33,731 bases of DNA, from contig SSNU01000016.1 of the NCBI GenBank assembly GCA_012064415.1, positions 19,986 to 53,716 on the forward strand. The letters are read 5' to 3'. Origin of the DNA: Gyrodactylus bullatarudis. Taxonomy: Eukaryota; Platyhelminthes; Monogenea; Gyrodactylidea; Gyrodactylidae. Below the pieces are notes generated by a model. The model was not told the origin of the DNA, ran no database searches, and saw only the letters and a program-made list of their open reading frames with translations. Positions 1 through 10,518 of this stretch are shown here, in pieces. A program made the position numbers and the translations under genes. Position 1 is the stretch's first letter; every line of letters starts with the position of its first letter.

Positions 1-99
1 AAGCTTTTTGAACGTTTCTGCTGGTCCTGTTCCAAGACAAAACTCATATGCAATTATCTTGCGAAAATCTTTAGTATCAAAATGATCTAATAAATTCAT
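1..99 (-). CDS. mariner-like transposase, N-terminal fragment
   Basis: Thirty-three codons from an ATG at 99 run off the left edge of the window on the minus strand. The peptide contains an FRKIIAYEF segment followed by GTGPAETFKKL. This fits the first helix-turn-helix of mariner/SETMAR-type transposases, where an R-x-I-x3-(F/Y)EF-x2-G-x3-AET pattern is typical. The family cuts and pastes DNA at TA sites. Only the start is in the window, so the DDD catalytic core and the far terminal repeat cannot be judged. I did not find a convincing terminal inverted repeat in the roughly 100 bases upstream of the ATG. The assignment rests on one short motif and is moderate at best. Confidence 0.45.
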   Translation of the reverse strand, partial: MNLLDHFDTKDFRKIIAYEFCLGTGPAETFKKL

Positions 100-581
100 G
101 CTTATAAATTTTTGGAATAAAATTTTTAGGTAAACAAAAAGAAGAAAAAATTTCCTATTTATTGGTGCCCATATTGTTTTAAATAATATTTGATTTGATA
201 GAGAAATTTTTGATTAAAGTCAAAATCCCATTATTTTTCGCTCAACCTAATATTTCTTCTCTCATGGGTTCATACACTCAGATTTTAAAGACTAGTTATC
301 TTTGATAAAGCTCCTTGATAGCTATAGTTAATCTTAATATTCAATTCTCACGCCAGTTTAGTATGCAATTATATAAATCAAACAACACTGAACAGAACAA
401 ACTTGAGAAAATATTTTAAAATGAGGATAATAATGAATAAAAGAGTAGGAAACAACAACAAAATTTAGTGTCAAAAGACTGATAGTAGGACCTTGAGAAA
501 TCTGAAGAAATAAAGATGATTTTAAACTCAAACAGGCAGTGATTGAATTCATAATACTTTGTTGTTACTTCCCTTGATATT
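100..581. other. non-coding gap, nothing recognised
   Basis: AT-rich sequence between the mariner-like fragment and the LINE fragment. The minus-strand open frames here are short, hydrophobic and have no recognisable motif; I treat them as chance. It may include the 5' flank of the mariner-like element. Confidence 0.5.
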
Positions 582-1257
582 ATGAAAATCAACCACAACT
601 TCTCGCTACTTAAAGAATCACTTGAGTCCATGGGGCTCTGTATTAATAGAGATAAAAGCAAAATAATGCTCCCATTGGGTCTCCCTGCAACCCTCCTTGA
701 ATCGCTTCTACTTCCTGGAGAAATTGTCTCCTTTACTTCTCATCTAGGTTTCGGTATAAATCACAAACTGAAATTAAATCCATACTTCAATCTGCCTAAA
801 ATTAATTCTACAATTTTTGCTATCCTTAAATTCTCAAAATCAGTAATCCTGAGAATTAAGGCTTATAAATCATTAGTGCTCACACACTTTGATTATATTT
901 CTATACGCACTCTATCCTGAGTTGGAGTCTTACAACGCTCGTATCTCGGCTTCCGGTCCAAATCCATTATGGATTCGCTGTTTTGTCTTCATAATAAAAA
1001 AATTTACAGAAACCTCCATAAAAATTGAACAAAATTATAATTTGAGAAACATTTCTTATCAAAATAATATTCTTCTTTCCTCCTATAACATTCTTTATGA
1101 AAAATTTAATTTGTCTAATTGTGATAATCTTTATTCCATTAAAGCTATTACAGAACATATAAGATCAAAAATTGATTACTATATATATGTGTGTATATAT
1201 ATTTTTTTCAATATAGAATTTTTTTCTGAAAAAAATTTTATTCCAGAGTCAGAGTAG
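582..1257 (+). pseudogene. non-LTR (LINE) reverse transcriptase remnant, frameshifted
   Basis: The first frame (582-920) reads like the region just after the catalytic palm of a LINE reverse transcriptase: SMGLCINRDKSKIMLP matches the usual 'W..n.l.lN..Ks.im' stretch, SFTSHLGFGIN matches the 'kYLGi.id' motif, and the following KSLVLTHFDY matches the thumb. The frame then ends, and a second overlapping frame (889-1257) appears to continue the protein, implying a frameshift near 895-920. The YADD catalytic motif expected upstream is absent, so this is a 5'-truncated dead copy. A TATATGTG-type microsatellite and T-run near 1180-1210 may lie close to its 3' end. The RT clade cannot be fixed from this. 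Confidence 0.6.
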
Positions 1258-1890
1258 TTTGTGTACAGTTGGAAGAAAGCTCGTATTTTTAATTGTGTAT
1301 CTTTTTAATGGAAAAAGTCACAGACTAGAGAAAATATGTGACACTAGTCAATGCAGAGTTGAAGATTTTTAATTCTTACGAAAATTTAAAATTGATAGTA
1401 AGAAAATGAATTTGGATAATGTATAAAATTACGCTTTAGTCCAGGTAGGACTTACAGTTTCAGTTGGTACATTGAAAATAAATCGAGAAAAATTCTTACC
1501 TTTTTGGCCTTAAAAAACAAGAAAAGAAATCATCAAACGAAATAAGAATTAAAACAAAGAATCAATCATTTGATTTGAAAAATGAAAACAATTCACTTAT
1601 AACAATAGAAAAGGATAATGAACCAGCGAAAAAAACCAGAAATAATCACGAAAAATCAATATATAAATTTAATTAAATTTGGAATCATATAATCAAATAA
1701 AGAAATCAACCACAATTTTAAAATAAGAATCAGAATTTTTCAATGTTGGAATTTTCAGCCCTTGGTCTCGCTTCTAACTAGTTGGAACGAAGATTTTTGA
1801 TAAACAATAATTCAAAACTAATGACCGATGGAGTATTTTTGTATAAATTGATGTAATTCCTCAAAATTTTTAAGTTGATACCACTAATGC
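1258..1890. other. AT-rich sequence, nothing recognised
   Basis: No open frame with a recognisable motif and no clear repeat structure on either strand. Confidence 0.5.
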
Positions 1891-2620
1891 AAGTTTAAGG
1901 AATGGCCACTAGGAGTTTTGAGAGATCCATTTGTGGAATATATTAATGAAGAATCATATGATCTTCAAAAAGTAAATAAAGTAGAGATAAGGGCTTGTGG
2001 GAATCCCCTATTTATTCGTGAAATGCTAAGTACTAGATTGTATTACACGTGCGTCTATTTTTCAGATCCTCATCAAAGTCTACTATATTGAATATTTCTG
2101 ATTATCCAAGCCAGGATATGAGAAGATTCATCTGATTAGCTAGAAAAAGAGACATGGGATGAAAACTCTGTAGATTTTCGCTTCATTCTTCCTGGTTAAA
2201 ATCAATTCAAAACTACGCATTTATTACCAGGAAATGGGAAATTGTCAACATTTCTCTCAAGTGGTTCATCATCTTTTATGAAGGATATACAAATCAAGCT
2301 CTTTTTTTGTCCTGCCACTTATTGAATAATGCAAGAGACTTTAAGAGAAAGATTAACTAAAGGAAAAAAAGACTGGAATATGGTAAAACTTTACCAACAT
2401 GAATCAGGGATCTTAAAAAGCTGTATTTTAGATTGAAAACTTGACTTTATGACACTTTGATTATTCTAGTTTTGAAAAGAGTCAGTCGTTGAGACAGATA
2501 TTAAAATTTTTACCCAAGATTTTATCTGGCTTTGCTTCTGGATATTAGAGATGGATTTTTCAAATTTCTGATTTTCAACACGAGTCAGAATTGAACCTAC
2601 CTATTTAATTGAGACATAAT
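1891..2620 (+). pseudogene. unidentified degraded coding-like stretch
   Basis: Several long open segments without starts follow one another in different frames on the plus strand. About 66 codons (around 1891-2090) include EWPLGVLRDPFVEYINEESY and LFIREMLSTRLYYTC. A second segment (around 2157-2320) includes FRFILPG and a Ser-rich stretch ending IKLFFCPATY. A third (around 2325-2440) includes RERLTKGKKDWNMVKLYQHE. Their amino-acid composition is more balanced than random translation of this AT-rich DNA, which suggests an old gene or transposon protein broken by stops and frameshifts. I do not recognise the family and assign no function. Confidence 0.3.
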
Positions 2621-2766
2621 AGAAGGGAAAATTTTTCATTAACCAAATAGAGCAAAAAGGTTTTCATTTTATCGAAATATATTCAAAAGTCTTGCTTTTT
2701 ATTGTATCTTGAGCTAGTTGACATGAAGAATTGAAAATTTACTGCAATTTTTACAAAGAAATCTAA

Positions 2767-3081
2767 TTATTCTCCATACATCCAGGAATGCAAATATCTT
2801 TCAAATCCAATTAAGAAATGAGCCCATGGATTGTTGAAATTTAAAAAAAATTCATTCTGGCAAAAAATTTGATAATATTGTCGAACCTCATCAAGAGTAT
2901 TTTTGTTAGATTCTAAACTCATACGGAAGGTTAGAGAACAATGAGTGTACATATGAATGATAAACTTAATATTTCGCCGGGTCTCTTCATACTCTGCTCC
3001 CGTTAACATGATTACATTGCTCTTTTTGGGACCTTCAGAAAGAAGTTGCAATTTCAAAGGTTTATAACGTTTATCATTCAA
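2767..3081 (-). CDS. uncharacterised 104-codon open frame within a foldback repeat
   Basis: An open frame whose upstream end begins at a TTG; the first in-frame ATG is at the MLTGAEYEE segment. Product unknown. The part encoding MSLESNKNTLDEVRQYYQ overlaps the left arm of an inverted repeat. A diverged copy on the minus strand near 16636-16690 can be read as NKDILDEVQQYY in the matching frame, with a mix of silent and replacement changes. This suggests that both derive from a once-coding repeated element, not that this is a functional host gene. No domain, signal peptide or membrane segment is evident. Confidence 0.25.
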   Translation of the reverse strand: MNDKRYKPLKLQLLSEGPKKSNVIMLTGAEYEETRRNIKFIIHMYTHCSLTFRMSLESNKNTLDEVRQYYQIFCQNEFFLNFNNPWAHFLIGFERYLHSWMYGE

Positions 3082-3138
3082 ATATACGCTCGTTGTTCTC
3101 TAACATCCATATGAGTTTAGAATCTAACAAAAATTTTT
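2897..3138. repeat. foldback element with about 70-bp inverted arms
   Basis: The left arm (about 2897-2968) is the reverse complement of the right arm (about 3069-3138) with scattered mismatches; both contain GTTCTCTAAC and ATGAGTTTAGAATCTAACAA. The loop is about 100 bases. A third relative is at 16636-16760. Confidence 0.7.
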
Positions 3139-4140
3139 TGAATCTATGAATTTTCAATCTGTGATGCAAAATTTTTTGGACGATTTCCAAGATTTGAAAC
3201 AATTGAATGCTGATATTCGTGATTAATATTAGACAAAGAATTCAAATTTGCCTAAAGAAATTCGTCCTTATTGTGGGAGATTGAACCAATTGAATTTTTC
3301 AAATAAAAACGATTCAAAATTTTCAAGTTTAACTTTTTCTTGGAGATGGCGAGATTCTCTCAACCTCTATGAACAAGTTCAAATTCTTTGTCTATTGACG
3401 ATCTAAAATCTCAGTTATCATCATTATCTTTAAATCTTTGATATCGATGAAAATCTAGAGCTTAAAGTTGAAAAAATATAGAAATTTGGCGCATTTTCGA
3501 AATTCAAAAAGAAGCCTAATTTTAGCAAAATCAAAATTTTTTTCTTTCAACTACTCATGGTCTTAATTACTTTAGAAAAAGAAATTGCCAATCAACAATT
3601 TAAGATCTGATCCAATCTTTCATGAAGAACTTTTTCCGTGAGCGTAACCCAATTTCGACCAAGTTAGAACCGTTGGGAAAAAATTTTGATAGATCAGTCA
3701 AATTAGTGATAGATCTCATCCTACTTTTTGATATTTTCCATTTCATTAATTGAACACTATTCATTGAATAGCGACGAGAAAGTCTTTTTTATTAAATTCC
3801 AAGGAGGAGTATTGGAATATTGTTGCTTCAATTTATCAAAGGATGCTTCATCTCCTCAATGTCCTTCCTTCTTTGTCTTCCTCATAAATAATTCATTTTC
3901 AGTATATTTTGTCAAGCAACGTAATAAAATTTGGAATAAACGTATATACCATTAAAATACATATATTTGATGTGGACAGATATATTTATGACAAAATACT
4001 TTCGTACAAATCGCTTGGTTATATAGCTTTTGGACTACCACTGAAGTAAATGATCTCATGATTGTCCAATGGACCTTTTCCCCAAAAATTTTTAATAACT
4101 GTATAACGAATATTTATATAAATTAATTATTGAATCGTAC
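3139..4140. other. AT-rich repeat-derived sequence
   Basis: Parts of 3255-3530 resemble 22150-22300: a GTGGGAGATTGAACCA-type segment followed by TGGCGCATT and AAAAAGAAGCCTA. It is therefore probably a member of the TGGCGC-containing MITE families of this window. A 75-codon open frame at 3728-3955 (plus) has no recognisable motif and is probably chance. Confidence 0.45.
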
Positions 4141-4148
4141 TAAGCAAA

Positions 4149-4504
4149 CATATCAATTAGCTGAGCAATTCGTACTGAAAAGATTAATATTCACAATTGG
4201 AGTTTTTGTATTGGATAAGTTTTCATTTGTAATTTTTATTTTATCTTTTCCCACTTCATTCAAAATTGAATTTTCAATCATCTATAAAGATTGAAAATAA
4301 TTTTTAGAAAAAAAGCTCGATTTCGAATGAATTGGGAGAAAATATATTTAAAAAATAGAAGACTTATCGATTTCTTATCTTAAAACCGATATAACTAAGC
4401 ATTTCTCAATTAAAAAGTTATGAATGAAAACTTATCGATTACAGGCTGAGTTTCATTAATTTTTACAGTACGAATTAGCAGGGATTACTCTGCTAACTGA
4501 TATC
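4149..4504. repeat. foldback MITE, roughly 355 bp
   Basis: Arms of about 100 bases face each other. The outer part pairs ATATCAATTAG and AATTCGTACTG (4150-4190) with the reverse complement at 4455-4503. The inner part pairs GATAAGTTTTCATT (near 4217-4230) with its reverse complement near 4425-4438. No coding capacity. Flanking target duplications were not clear. Confidence 0.6.
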
Positions 4505-5590
4505 GATCATCTTTTGATATCTCTTAACAGAACTTTTTGATATTGTCCTTATCCTCAGATTAATTTTTCTCACAATTTTTAAGATCCCCAAAACTTGATT
4601 AATCTTACATTTGATTCCTTATTTTTATGTTTTTTGTATTCAGTTCTGTTGAAAAATGTGTAATTTCCTGGTTTCGTCATATTCGAAGACTATTTCCAGA
4701 ACAACTTTATGTCAAACTTTAGAAGACGAATACAGCTCATTCTTTTACACAAAATGTTCTCTTGTTATAAAATGGAACACACAATATAAATAATTCCTGA
4801 TTTACGAACATCAATCATTGATCAATACCCCACTACCTAACTGAATTATAAAGAGGGAATAAAAGAAATTTCCAGAATATAAAATATAGATTATGACAAG
4901 CCGATAAATAAATCTTATCATCATTCTTTTATTCATCAATGCAGCTCAAATCTTTATTTTATCAACTAAATATTTTCTATACTCTTGTAGAAGGAAACAG
5001 GCAAATCTTGAACCAATGGTTAAATGTTTAGTTTTAAAATTACAAAAAATCAGATATTTTATAATTTCTAGTCAGTACTGACAACTGAGATATATATCAT
5101 GAGAATAAAGGAAATTTATATGATAAGATTAACTCAGCATGTAGAACTCATTGAATAAAATCCTAATAGTAAATCAGATTAGAATTAGAGATTAATTCAG
5201 ACCCCATAAAATAAATATTTCTCGAAAATAAATTCTATTTCAGCTATCAACTTTTTTAGTTAGAAAAAAGTTAGTTGGAATAAAATTTCAGATAATTTTA
5301 TTCAATTAAGAACACTTGAGTGAAATACAAGTGGCTAAATTGAGAAGAAATATATTTTTATAGAAATAAGATTCTTCGAACATTTTGAATTATTATTTCG
5401 TGGTTCGTTCGGAGGAGAAAACGTATTACAAATCAAACATAACAAATGATCAATGGATATTTTGTATTTTTTGAAAATTTTGAATTTATATCATTGTTAT
5501 TTCGAAAATTCGAAGAAAACATTTGATCACCATTCGGTAGAATAAGAATCAACTAAACTAATCGACATTCATCATGTAGCTATAAAATAA
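4505..5590. other. AT-rich sequence, nothing recognised
   Basis: No open frame with a motif, no structured repeat seen. The last part may be the eroded upstream portion of the Penelope-like element that follows, but I could not align it. Confidence 0.4.
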
Positions 5591-5910
5591 ATACTATACC
5601 TAGATGAGATTCGAGATATTTATAAAATAACTTGCTCATGTGAAATATCATACATAGATCATACAGGAAGAAATTTTGAGATTAGGTGTCAAGAACATAA
5701 AAAAGCTATAGAAAAAGTACAGGTAGACAAGTCAGCATTCGCTAACCCTGGGCTAATAATCCAGATCAGATTATAGACTTTAATGACGTAAGAAGCTAGG
5801 AAACATGAGGAATAAGTTTTAAAATATGATTTTTGAATCTAAACAAGGTTGTTAATGGTAATAATACGGATATAAATCTTTGGAAATCGTTGGTTAGAAT
5901 GGATTGATTA
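5591..5910 (+). pseudogene. Penelope-like element, GIY-YIG endonuclease remnant
   Basis: From about 5612 the frame reads DIYKITCSCEISYIDHTGR, then an R-x-QEHKKAI segment and KSAFANP. This is the GIY-YIG nuclease signature of Penelope-like retroelements (usual form: YKI-x-C-x-C-x-x-x-YIGxTGR...R..EH..AI...SALA.H). The catalytic-site Gly of YIG is Asp here. After a frameshift the next frame gives IIDFNDVR and, beyond two stops, NLNKVVNGNNTDINLWKSLV, matching the C-terminal end of the domain. In the family this nuclease nicks target DNA for retrotransposition. The copy is dead: one key substitution, at least one frameshift and several stops. No reverse-transcriptase domain is visible upstream. 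Confidence 0.7.
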
Positions 5911-6115
5911 AAGTTGAGAAAAAATCTGATTGGACACACAAGGTTTTAAATATCTTAAGTTTATTGAAAAATCTCACGCCAGAAAAAGAATACGACATGT
6001 ATTCGAAATATTTTGTGAGTCCAAACTATTTTTATCAGGGTAATCTAAATGTTTTTTATTCTAATATTAATTTTTCTTTCAAGTGATGAATTATATTATC
6101 AGAGTTATTACTCTC
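5904..6115 (+). repeat. Penelope-like element 3' tail, copy 1
   Basis: Follows the endonuclease remnant directly. It is repeated in inverted orientation at 28064-28260: shared blocks include CGCCAGAA, TACGACATGTATTCGAAATA, GAGTCCAAACTATTTT and AAGTGATGAATTATATTATC. A 60-codon open frame here lies wholly within the repeat and is not treated as a gene. Confidence 0.65.
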
Positions 6116-6462
6116 CCCCGTTATCATCATCTCTTGTTCAATTGGAAATTTTATAATCTGTCGGCAATTTGTTCTGTTTGTTGAAAATGAATTTTTCAGT
6201 GAAATGAATCGATTATTTTTTATAATTTTCTCTTAAATTACAAACATTCTTTTGTCAGATTAGATTAAATGGATACTATACTTGTAACTTTTATCGGGGA
6301 ATCTTAATTTAGATTACTGCTTTTCTTAAGCAACAACAAAAATTGAATCATTGTTTTGAGCATAGTCTAAGATCAATAGCAGTTCTTTACTTTTATAAAT
6401 AAGAACTAAATTGAATAAATTAATATAGAATTATTTCGTTCTAGGTACTCAGGTAATATAAA
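6116..6462. other. AT-rich sequence, nothing recognised
   Basis: No open frame or repeat structure that I can support. Confidence 0.5.
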
Positions 6463-7166
6463 GTTAGTTAATATGGGAATTTATGATTTTTACAAAATTC
6501 TTAATTTTTTCATCAAGAAATCGAGTTTGATCAAGATTTTTCAGAATCTAGATCATGAGGCCCTCTTTCACGATACGGAGAAAAAAATTTAGGAAAAATC
6601 AATTTTTAAGGAAAATTTAAAATCTTGAAATAGCGCCAAATTACCATTTTTTGAATTTGAATTGAAAATTTTTGTTGATTTGAATGTGAGAAAGTGATCA
6701 AAAGTTGATTCTTAGGATCACAATTAGTCAAAGAAATTAAATATGCTGAATCTGGTTTTAAGAATCACCCCATAATCGTGTCAAAATCAAATTTTGATTT
6801 TTTTATCGTTTTCCCTAGTTGAAAGTCGATGAAATTTGATATTTCAAGATCACTGAAAAATGCCGAATTTATCAAAATTTATATGATGAGTCGGTTTTTT
6901 TGTCTTATTTTGATCCTAAGAATCAACTTTTGATCACTCTCTTACATTGAAATCAGCAAAAATTTTCAAATCAGAGTTCAAAAAATGTGCATTTGGCGCT
7001 ATTTCAAATTTTCCTTAAAAATTGATTTTTCCTAAATTTTTTTCTCCGTATCGTGAAAGAGGGCCTCATGATCTAGATTCTGAAAAATCTTGATCAAACT
7101 CGATTTCTTGATGAAAAAATTAAGAATTTTGTAAAAATCATAAATTCCCATCTTCATATTAACTAG
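6463..7166. mobile_element. palindromic MITE, copy 1
   Basis: Two arms of about 250 bp (around 6463-6722 and 6905-7166) are near-perfect reverse complements; both carry GAGGCCCTCTTTCACGATAC-type and GATCATGAGG segments. A spacer of about 180 bases separates them. The termini read roughly CTAGTTAATATGAAGATGGG. It has no coding capacity and is a non-autonomous foldback/MITE. Full-length relatives are at 30845-31775 and, more diverged, 21926-22416. Superfamily unknown; no target-site duplication was obvious. Confidence 0.75.
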
Positions 7167-7254
7167 GTGTACATCACGAGTCGTCTTACTTGGTAATGGA
7201 TTAGCCCATGTCGCTGAATGTTAAAGCTTAAAAATGAATAACATCGTGACTAGT

Positions 7255-7380
7255 ACGAACGAAACTCTCAAAGCATTAGAGTAGAATGAGAGAGATCCTA
7301 GGCTCAGATCCCAGGTTGTGGCATACCTGCGAGTCCAAAAGAGGACGAAACGTGCGTATATGTCCACCAAAGATTTACTG
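7255..7380 (+). repeat. candidate SINE-like remnant with degenerate hammerhead-like core
   Basis: A box-B-like GGCTCAGATCC sequence precedes, by some 25 bases, a hammerhead-like arrangement: CTGCGA (7327-7332, one base short of CUGANGA), stem II GTCC/GGAC (7333-7346), GAAA (7347-7350), a possible stem III ACGTG/TATGT and a GTC ending at 7364. Stem I is not convincing. The sequence near the box B shares GTCCTAGG-like bases with the tRNA-like sequence at 29225-29310. Confidence 0.35.
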
Positions 7381-8650
7381 CAATATTCACTATAGTATAT
7401 TCTTGATGAAATGGATAACTTAATTAGTTAGTACCAGATGATTTTCTCTAAAATATGCAAGGAAAAATATTTTCTTTTGGGATAATTTAAAACCATTGGC
7501 ATTAAAAAGAGATTTTTCCTGTCCTTAATACGTATTTCCAGTAGAAATAGATAAAACAGTCTAGACAGACGATGGAGATGGAAAAAATTTCCTTAAAGTA
7601 AAAAAAGGGAAAAGCATTAAAATTTTTTTTAAAAACAAGTTTACATACTTATCAAGTATTACTTAACAGATAAGTTACACAATCTTTTCAGTTATCTGTT
7701 AGTTAAAAGAACGCGAAACGATTTCAAAATAACGAAGGATTTCTTGTGATAAAAGACTAAAATTATATATTAAGAAGTAGGACCAATGGTTGATCCATAA
7801 AGCAATTTGATTTTCTCTCAACTCAAAGAGTTTATTAAGAAATAGGATTCTAATCAGACCAATCGAAATCAAACAATTTAATTCGGTGTATTAGCGAAGC
7901 ATCGATACCTTCAAAGATAAATAATAATAATAATAATATATTTATATTAACAATACATATGTTATCTTTATAAGCATAATTAATTCTTCAGATCATAAGA
8001 TATTATAGCTTTTTTTAAGTTCTCTTTTGAATTCGATTAAGTTTAGGTTTTTGAGTGAACGATTAAGTTTTTTAAAAATGTTTTTGCATTTATTAAAAAT
8101 GGCCAATTAGAATTACAATTATTTCGTTCTATTTTATTTTCCACCAAAATTTCTTTAAATGTGAAAAAAGACTCGATTGGAATATAACTTTTTTCCAAAG
8201 TCTCTTCGGTATAGTACCTTCTTTAGTGGATGAGACACTTGTGCTCTGAACTTTCTTTAATTTTATCTAAAATCCTTCGTATTTCTATTGGTCCAGACAT
8301 AAAAAACTATTCAGAATTTATTAAACCTTTAAATACTACTTTTATAATATTAATATTCATTTCAGGTTTTGTTATGATTATGGATCAAGACAATTTTCCT
8401 ATAAAAATAGACTTTATTTTGCTATAAGTCCTATTTTTATTTATTCAAAAATCTTAATTTTTTCATTAAAAATTTTGACGCTAGTTCAAAATTTTCATTT
8501 TCAATCGAATTTTTAGTTTTGGAATGTCTTCAAAATGAGACTAATTTTACTAAATTTCTGAATATCATAGATAAGCATTTTTTTCGATATCACTGATAAT
8601 AAATATTTTATTAATTCTTTTTGTTCCGGCAATATATGAATGAGCTTTTA
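7381..8650. other. AT-rich sequence with an AAT microsatellite
   Basis: An (AAT)n tract lies near 7919-7940. A 65-codon plus-strand open frame at 8230-8427 is hydrophobic and unrecognised; I do not call it a gene. The downstream exons of the minus-strand channel-subunit-like gene would be expected somewhere here or further left, but I could not identify them. Confidence 0.4.
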
Positions 8651-8761
8651 TTCCAACATCTATAAATTCAAGAACAAAAATTTTTGAACAAAACTCGAAA
8701 TTAATTGAAGAAAATAAAGTAAGACGAAAGAGAGAATTTCATTATGTAAAACCAAACTCAC

Positions 8762-9142
8762 ATTTTCATCGTTATATTCCAGATATGTACGTAAATTGTC
8801 ATAGACATAACTATAAAATGGTCTGCCCCGGTTAACATCTGGTAGAGTGTATGATACGTTTATTGATAGACATGGAAAGAAGCTGCTACTCTTTGTACAA
8901 ATATTTGAACATCTTATGATTTGTGTTAACTCATATTGGTCAGCTCCGATATAACGACAATTGGTCTTTTGAAAGTCCTTCTCAATCGAATACGGTTGAT
9001 AGACTAGTTTAATCAGGATGAATTCAACTATTAATCCACTCGTGAACAAACTAGCACAGCCGAGGAATATCAACTTTGAATAGCCAGTTTCATTGCACTT
9101 TTTACCTATTGGATTTTTACTGCTAAATAAGGTAAATGTCAT
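8762..9142 (-). CDS. BK-channel beta/TipE-like auxiliary subunit, first coding exon (partial)
   Basis: The ATG at 9142 follows an in-frame stop eight codons upstream and opens a 127-codon exon that ends at a GTGAGT donor (8756-8761 on the minus strand), phase 0. Residues 1-21 are polar and cytosolic-like, and 22-47 form a hydrophobic membrane span. Then comes an extracellular-type loop with Cys at 62, 78, 82 and 91: TNCRYIG, RCSNIC and FFPCLSINVSY. The C-x3-C then (Y/F)PCL-x-V pattern and a likely Asn-Val-Ser glycosylation site fit KCNMB/slowpoke-beta and TipE-family subunits, which have two membrane spans around a Cys-rich loop and tune K+ or Na+ channel gating. The second half of the loop and second span must lie on further exons that I did not find. 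Family-level call only. Divergently oriented to MICAL. Confidence 0.5.
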
Positions 9143-10464
9143 GATGAGAATTATTAGGGATTGTCAATGCATCATAGAAATTAGTGGTTTATGTTATTTT
9201 TGGCTAGAAATGGGAAATAATTATATTTAATTAGTCACAGTTTGACTTGAAATGATTCTGATTGGCTAGCTTCAAAAAGTAACCAATGAGATTGTTCCAT
9301 TTATTCTAACAGCTTAGAAAGAAGAGGTGTAATTTTTATGAACTATTTTTAACACTCAGTTTTTTAAATCTTCGATCATTTATGAATGATGTAATCTGAA
9401 TTATTCTAATGGTGTATAGAACATTATTTCTTAACCCAATTTTTGATTGAGACATGATTGATGCGAACAATGTTCGGTGAACATAATAAAAGAGCAAAAA
9501 AATTCTCAATTTTCATTTCGTCAATATTTTTCCCAACCAAAGGTCCTGCAATGGTTTTTTTATAAATCATTCAAACAGAATAATGATCAAACAATCAAAA
9601 ACCTAAGAATGAAAAAAGTTCACTTGTAAGTAAAATAGATCGTTCTTTGCTGTTGAATGCCTAAAAAAATGAAATTTTGGCTCCATTATCTCAACATTCA
9701 AAAAATAATCTGTTCGAAAAATTTGGACATAACTCGAAAAATCTTACTCTTTTGAAAAAATTGTAAGACTAAGAATTTTTTAATTCATGACTAAAATTGA
9801 ATTCCTGAAATTAATTATTCCTAATGTTTAGTTTATCAGTGGGGCAAAAAGGTTTGGGTTGATTAATTCTTCTCGTGCTCATGTCTAGTAGACAGTTTTA
9901 GAGTTAATTTAAAAAAAAATATTATTTTGTCACATTAACACTGTCTATTTTCCACGAAACCAATGTTCTTAGAACAATATTCTAAAGAAAATGAATATTT
10001 CAAGATGAGAATACATGGTAGTTTCCGAATTTATGATTGAATATATTTAATCTCCAAACTTCACAGCTGTCAAGAGGAATTTTATATATATAGGAATATA
10101 TAAAAATTTTAAGTTTGAAAGATTAATGAATAATTGGTGACGATAATTTTAGCGGAACGATTAATCTCTCACTCGAAATTAAATAATCTGTCATATATTT
10201 TGCTTTGACAAACAAAAATTTACGGTATAGCAGAAAAGATAGTTTTTCCCATGAAGTACTCACCAATGAAGATGATTTGAAATTAATTTCGATTATGATG
10301 AAATAAAAATAATCAGTGATGTACTTGAAAGTAACAACACAAATAATATCTGTATTTAATTAAGAACGTTCTTTTTATAAAACTTACTAAAATATAATAA
10401 TAAAGTGAAAATTCAGCTAAAAATAAAATTATAAAATAATATCGAGCACTACTTTTGTTTTAAT
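9143..10464. promoter_or_regulatory. intergenic region between divergent genes
   Basis: About 1.3 kb separates the minus-strand channel-subunit-like ATG from the first MICAL ATG. It should hold both 5' regions, but I cannot point to a specific promoter element: the TATATA tracts near 10083-10103 are not distinguishable from the general AT richness. No open frame with a motif. Confidence 0.3.
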
Positions 10465-10518
10465 ATGGAATTTTCATTCTTTTCTAGGCTAGGTACGAAA
10501 TCAAAATGCTTTAATTTG

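Noticed and set aside
3728..3955. 75-codon plus-strand open frame
   Set aside because: No motif, no splice context, composition typical of AT-rich chance frames.
8230..8427. 65-codon hydrophobic plus-strand frame as a membrane protein or as the missing exon of the channel-subunit gene
   Set aside because: Wrong strand for that gene and no Cys pattern; hydrophobicity is expected from AT-rich DNA.
10465..10518. Upstream ATG as the MICAL start
   Set aside because: It adds 18 residues that do not resemble the family N-terminus and are partly a TTTTCATTCTTTTCTAG acceptor; not excluded, but ATG 10519 fits better.
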